Part shown: positions 6,084 through 8,177 of the stretch, piece after piece | Position numbering within the stretch: position 1 is the stretch's first letter | Layout of the letters: every line of letters begins with the position of its first letter | Source: Alphaproteobacteria bacterium UBA3768 | GTDB taxonomy: Bacteria > Pseudomonadota > Alphaproteobacteria > CAAHEQ01 > UBA3637 | NCBI GenBank assembly: GCA_002372315.1 | Contig: DFFU01000020.1 | Span: 1-8,177, forward strand | Length of the DNA stretch: 8,177 nt | Reading direction: 5' to 3' | Notes under the pieces: model-generated | Seen by the model: the letters and a program-made list of their open reading frames with translations, nothing else | Told to the model about the DNA's origin: nothing | Databases searched by the model: none | Made by a program: the position numbers and the translations under genes

Positions 6084-6788
6084 ATGTTCAAACGTTTGAA
6101 AAATTGGATCTTGAATCGCCCCGCTGAAGATCACGCTATCGCCAGTTTTGCATGGTTAGGTGGCGCATACTTGGCCGCAAGTACGGCTTTAGCCTTTCCT
6201 ATATTGACACCAATCGCTGCAGGCAGCGCGTTTTTGGCAACCAAAGTGGGAATTTTGGAAGGAATCATTACAGGTGCTCATGTTGTTAATAACGTCTTAT
6301 CGTGGGGACTTAACAAGCTTTTTGGACCTAAGGAAAAATCCACCTCCCAAAAGAATGAACCATCCGAGTCCACCCCAAATGAAAACGAAAAAACAAATCA
6401 AAAAACAGAAGAAAAAAATCAAACAACTGAAATTTCTAAAACAGCAGGAAAAGAACAACCTGTTGTCCTCCCAAAAATGACACCCACCACTGCGACAAAG
6501 CAAGAAAATATTTCTGAGACAACACCCAAACAACCAGTTATTTCAGACCAACCCCAAATCATTCAAATTTCTGCCACAGAATTAAAAGCACTTATACAGG
6601 AAATCAAACAACTCAGCATTCAAATCAAACAAATGCAGCAAGAAATAGCGACTTTACGTTTAGAAAATCAAAACCTAAAACGGCAAAATGAAATGATAAA
6701 AAAGCGTCTTTCTGTACGTCGCCCAGAAAGACCTCAAGTCAGAACTCAACACCATCTCATACCAAATAGTCGCTTAGCGCATGAATAA
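6084..6788 (+). CDS. Unrecognised membrane-anchored leucine-zipper protein
   Basis: This is a 234-residue protein of unknown function with three clear parts. Residues 1-16 are basic/amphipathic, and 17-80 are hydrophobic and rich in Ala, Gly and Ile (FAWLGGAYLAAS, ITGAHVVNNVLSW), enough for one or two membrane spans or a membrane hairpin. Residues 81-160 are a disordered-looking linker of K, E, Q, N, S, T and P. Residues 164-210 form a regular coiled coil with a/d positions L167, L170, I174, L177, I181, M184, I188, L191, N195, L198, N202, I205, L209. Two a-position Asn favour a parallel dimer. The tail (211-234) is basic and His-containing. There is no cleavable signal peptide. It is the only plus-strand gene, has a consensus promoter and AGGAGG site, and ends at a strong terminator, so it is a highly expressed single-gene unit (inference). 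It could be a membrane organiser or a tethering protein; I cannot tell. Confidence 0.85.
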   Translation: MFKRLKNWILNRPAEDHAIASFAWLGGAYLAASTALAFPILTPIAAGSAFLATKVGILEGIITGAHVVNNVLSWGLNKLFGPKEKSTSQKNEPSESTPNENEKTNQKTEEKNQTTEISKTAGKEQPVVLPKMTPTTATKQENISETTPKQPVISDQPQIIQISATELKALIQEIKQLSIQIKQMQQEIATLRLENQNLKRQNEMIKKRLSVRRPERPQVRTQHHLIPNSRLAHE

Positions 6789-6792
6789 AATT

Positions 6793-6823
6793 AAATCCCC
6801 GAATCATCGGGGATTTTTCTTTT
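6793..6823. terminator. Bidirectional intrinsic terminator
   Basis: A perfect 10-bp stem (AAATCCCCGA at 6793-6802, TCGGGGATTT at 6807-6816) with a 4-nt loop lies between two convergent stop codons. On the plus strand it is followed by TTTCTTTT with the stem's own Ts, a good U tract. On the minus strand it is followed by AATTTTATTC. It therefore ends both the 6084-6788 gene and the rubrerythrin gene. The right tail overlaps the rubrerythrin stop codon by 2 nt. Confidence 0.92.
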
Positions 6824-7373
6824 ATTTAAAATAACGTTTTAATAAAGCATCCAAGGCCTTTCCGTGACGCGCCTCATCACGGGCCATTTCATGCACGGAG
6901 TCATGAATTGCATCCAAATTTAATTCTTTGGCCTTTTTGGCAATCGCTTGCTTGCTATGACAAGCCCCATTTTCACCATTTAACATTTTTGTTAAATTTT
7001 CCTTTGTGGAATCTGTAACCAATTCTCCTCCCAACATTTCGGCAAAACGAGCCGCATGTTCAGCTTCCTCATGAGCAATTTTATCCAATACCAAAGAAAT
7101 TTCAGGATAACCTTCACGCAAAGCTTGACGGGACATCGCTAAATACATTCCCACTTCAGAACATTCCCCCTTAAAATGATCCTTTAAACCTTGCAAAACT
7201 TCCGTATCTACCCCATCAGCAATACCAATGGTATGCTCAGCTGCCCAAGTCATTTCGGCTTTTTCTTCATAAGGCACCAATTTATCCCCTGTTGCACCGC
7301 AAATCGGACAAACCAATTCTGCACCATCAGGAATATCCACGATTTGACCACATACTAAACATTTATATTTCAT
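6822..7373 (-). CDS. rbr: Reverse rubrerythrin (rubredoxin domain first)
   Basis: Rubrerythrins reduce hydrogen peroxide to water in the cytoplasm with electrons from NADH through a rubredoxin or reductase partner. The 183-residue protein has an N-terminal rubredoxin-like Fe(Cys)4 site (C5xxC8 and C22xxC25) followed by a ferritin-like four-helix domain (about 40-183). Candidate di-iron ligands are E70 and E73 in helix 1, E103xxH106 in AHEEAEHA, and E162 and E167xxH170 in ARDEARHGKAL. The domain order is the reverse of classical rubrerythrin and matches the reverse rubrerythrins described in clostridia. The start at 7373 is preceded by GAAAGGA; an in-frame extension to 7439 covers the promoter and is rejected. 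It has its own promoter and a shared terminator, so it is probably monocistronic. It suggests an organism that meets oxygen only occasionally. Confidence 0.95.
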   Translation of the reverse strand: MKYKCLVCGQIVDIPDGAELVCPICGATGDKLVPYEEKAEMTWAAEHTIGIADGVDTEVLQGLKDHFKGECSEVGMYLAMSRQALREGYPEISLVLDKIAHEEAEHAARFAEMLGGELVTDSTKENLTKMLNGENGACHSKQAIAKKAKELNLDAIHDSVHEMARDEARHGKALDALLKRYFK

Positions 7374-7410
7374 ATTATTTTCCTTTCTTAAAAGAGTAAA
7401 ACAATGGGGC

Positions 7411-7439
7411 ATTTTAGCGAATTTTACTATTAAAAGCAA
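7411..7439 (-). promoter_or_regulatory. Rubrerythrin promoter
   Basis: On the minus strand TTGCTT (7434-7439), a 17-nt spacer and TAAAAT (7411-7416) lie between the stop codon of the 7450 gene and the rubrerythrin ATG. The -10 matches five of six positions and the -35 three of six. Transcription would start near 7404, leaving a leader of about 30 nt. I saw no clear PerR/Fur-like or OxyR-like palindrome. Confidence 0.6.
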
Positions 7440-7449
7440 GAAAAATTAA

Positions 7450-8177
7450 TTAGTTTTTATTTGTTTTAAAAGTACCCGAACCGGCATTACAGAAAAGTTT
7501 TTTTGTTACTTTGTCAAACATACAGGGTGCACCAACATACTGTGATGATTCTGGCGAAAGAACGGGGATGAAGTTGCGAACGAGTGTGTTATTTTCTTTT
7601 ATCCAGCATTTATAAATCCTACCACTAAACAAAAGTCCAGCCCCTCTATTTGCATCTCTATATCCAAACAAAGCAAAATCTAATGTCCCTGCTCGTCTTG
7701 TAATTGTACCCAAAGCAACTCCATTAGCATATACAGTATTGCCTGACAGCTTCATTGTTATTTTTGAGTTGTCATGATTATAAGTAGCATATTGTTGAAA
7801 ATTTGATGTTGAACTATTTGTAATTCCTATTTCTACAGCATCTGCATTTTGTCCTTTATAATGAACCCCAACCCAAGTGGGACATCCCATAGCCCAAACA
7901 GTATTAGTTCTTGTAGAACTTAATTCAATTTCAAAATCTGTATCAACCGTTGGTGTAAAACCAGTTAGAATATACTGAGTTCCTGTGGACTCCAAATACT
8001 CCACCCTTTCACAACCATTTTTGCACATGTTTGATTCTGTATCACAGACCATACATTCATTTTCTTGATTGCAATCAGTGTGGACTTGGCAGAGTTTAAC
8101 TGGCTCTTCACATTCATTGGTACATATTCCAACTTCTTCCCCTTCTGGAATGTCACATGTGGCACAAACACTTTTAC
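7450..8177 (-). CDS. Cys-rich surface-type protein with C-terminal jelly-roll-like domain (5' end outside window)
   Basis: The reading frame is open to the right edge (first full codon at 8175), so this is a C-terminal fragment of about 241 residues. The Met at 8052 is internal. The upstream part is cysteine-dense, with C pairs in VCATC, GICTNEC, KLCQVHTDC, NECMVC and NMCKNGC, resembling small disulfide-bonded repeats of extracellular proteins. It is followed by VEYLESTGTQYI and about 180 residues that look beta-rich, ending RNFIPVLSPESS...GAPCMFDKVTKKLFCNAGSGTF. That start and the NAGSGTF end are a known pairing in gut-bacterial and phage surface proteins, usually taken as a LamG/concanavalin-like fold; binding of glycans or host surfaces is inferred. 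The signal peptide, if any, is out of view. No hairpin terminator follows the stop at 7450. Confidence 0.85.
   Translation of the reverse strand, partial: KSVCATCDIPEGEEVGICTNECEEPVKLCQVHTDCNQENECMVCDTESNMCKNGCERVEYLESTGTQYILTGFTPTVDTDFEIELSSTRTNTVWAMGCPTWVGVHYKGQNADAVEIGITNSSTSNFQQYATYNHDNSKITMKLSGNTVYANGVALGTITRRAGTLDFALFGYRDANRGAGLLFSGRIYKCWIKENNTLVRNFIPVLSPESSQYVGAPCMFDKVTKKLFCNAGSGTFKTNKN

Noticed and set aside
5945..6091. N-terminal extension of the aldolase
   Set aside because: It would cross the divergent promoter region and overlap the 6084 gene; the aldolase family begins at MALVSLRQLL with a ribosome binding site just upstream.
6297..6533. Minus-strand frame rich in Phe, Cys and Gly within the 6084 gene
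   Set aside because: Its composition is a by-product of the Lys/Glu/Gln-rich linker on the opposite strand.
7450..8052. Complete 200-residue gene starting at 8052
   Set aside because: The frame stays open to the window edge with continuous cysteine repeats, and no ribosome binding site precedes the internal ATG.

Overview
The window reads as a chromosomal segment of a moderately AT-rich proteobacterium, most likely an uncultured, host-associated or otherwise oxygen-poor alphaproteobacterium. This is an inference. It rests on a Calvin-type (CbbA-like) class II aldolase, a classical PhoB, a reverse-order rubrerythrin typical of anaerobes and microaerophiles, -35 boxes of the TTGC/TTGA type, and a 'VEYLESTGTQY' surface-type protein of a kind common in gut bacteria and their phages. 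No mobile element, integrase, CRISPR array or phage structural gene was seen.

Layout from left to right. Positions 1-69 hold most of a tRNA-Ser(GCU) gene on the minus strand, cut by the left edge, with a near-consensus promoter. Next come a small secreted basic protein (130-645), a hairpin terminator, and thrS (713-2653) with its own promoter and a 5'-leader hairpin. From 2762 to 5944 lies a minus-strand cluster transcribed in the order fba, rpe, phoB and an unrecognised 249-residue protein. The first three are packed with a 1-nt gap and then a 4-nt ATGA overlap. A divergent intergenic region (5945-6083) follows. The only plus-strand gene, 6084-6788, encodes an unrecognised protein with a hydrophobic N-terminus, a charged linker and a leucine zipper, under the best consensus promoter in the window. 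A bidirectional terminator at 6793-6823 separates it from a convergent reverse rubrerythrin gene (6822-7373). The right end (7450-8177) is the C-terminal part of a cysteine-rich, probably extracytoplasmic protein that runs off the edge.

Most genes are housekeeping: translation (tRNA-Ser, ThrRS), central carbon metabolism (aldolase and ribulose-phosphate epimerase) and peroxide defence (rubrerythrin). The most notable features are a PhoB-family regulator translationally linked to carbon-metabolism genes through a G7 tract, and four unrecognised genes: a secreted basic protein, a 249-residue cytoplasmic protein, a zipper membrane protein, and a Cys-rich/jelly-roll surface protein. I found no convincing new multi-gene defence or mobile system. 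No stretch over 300 bases lacks a gene. Promoters and terminators were read by eye and are predictions.
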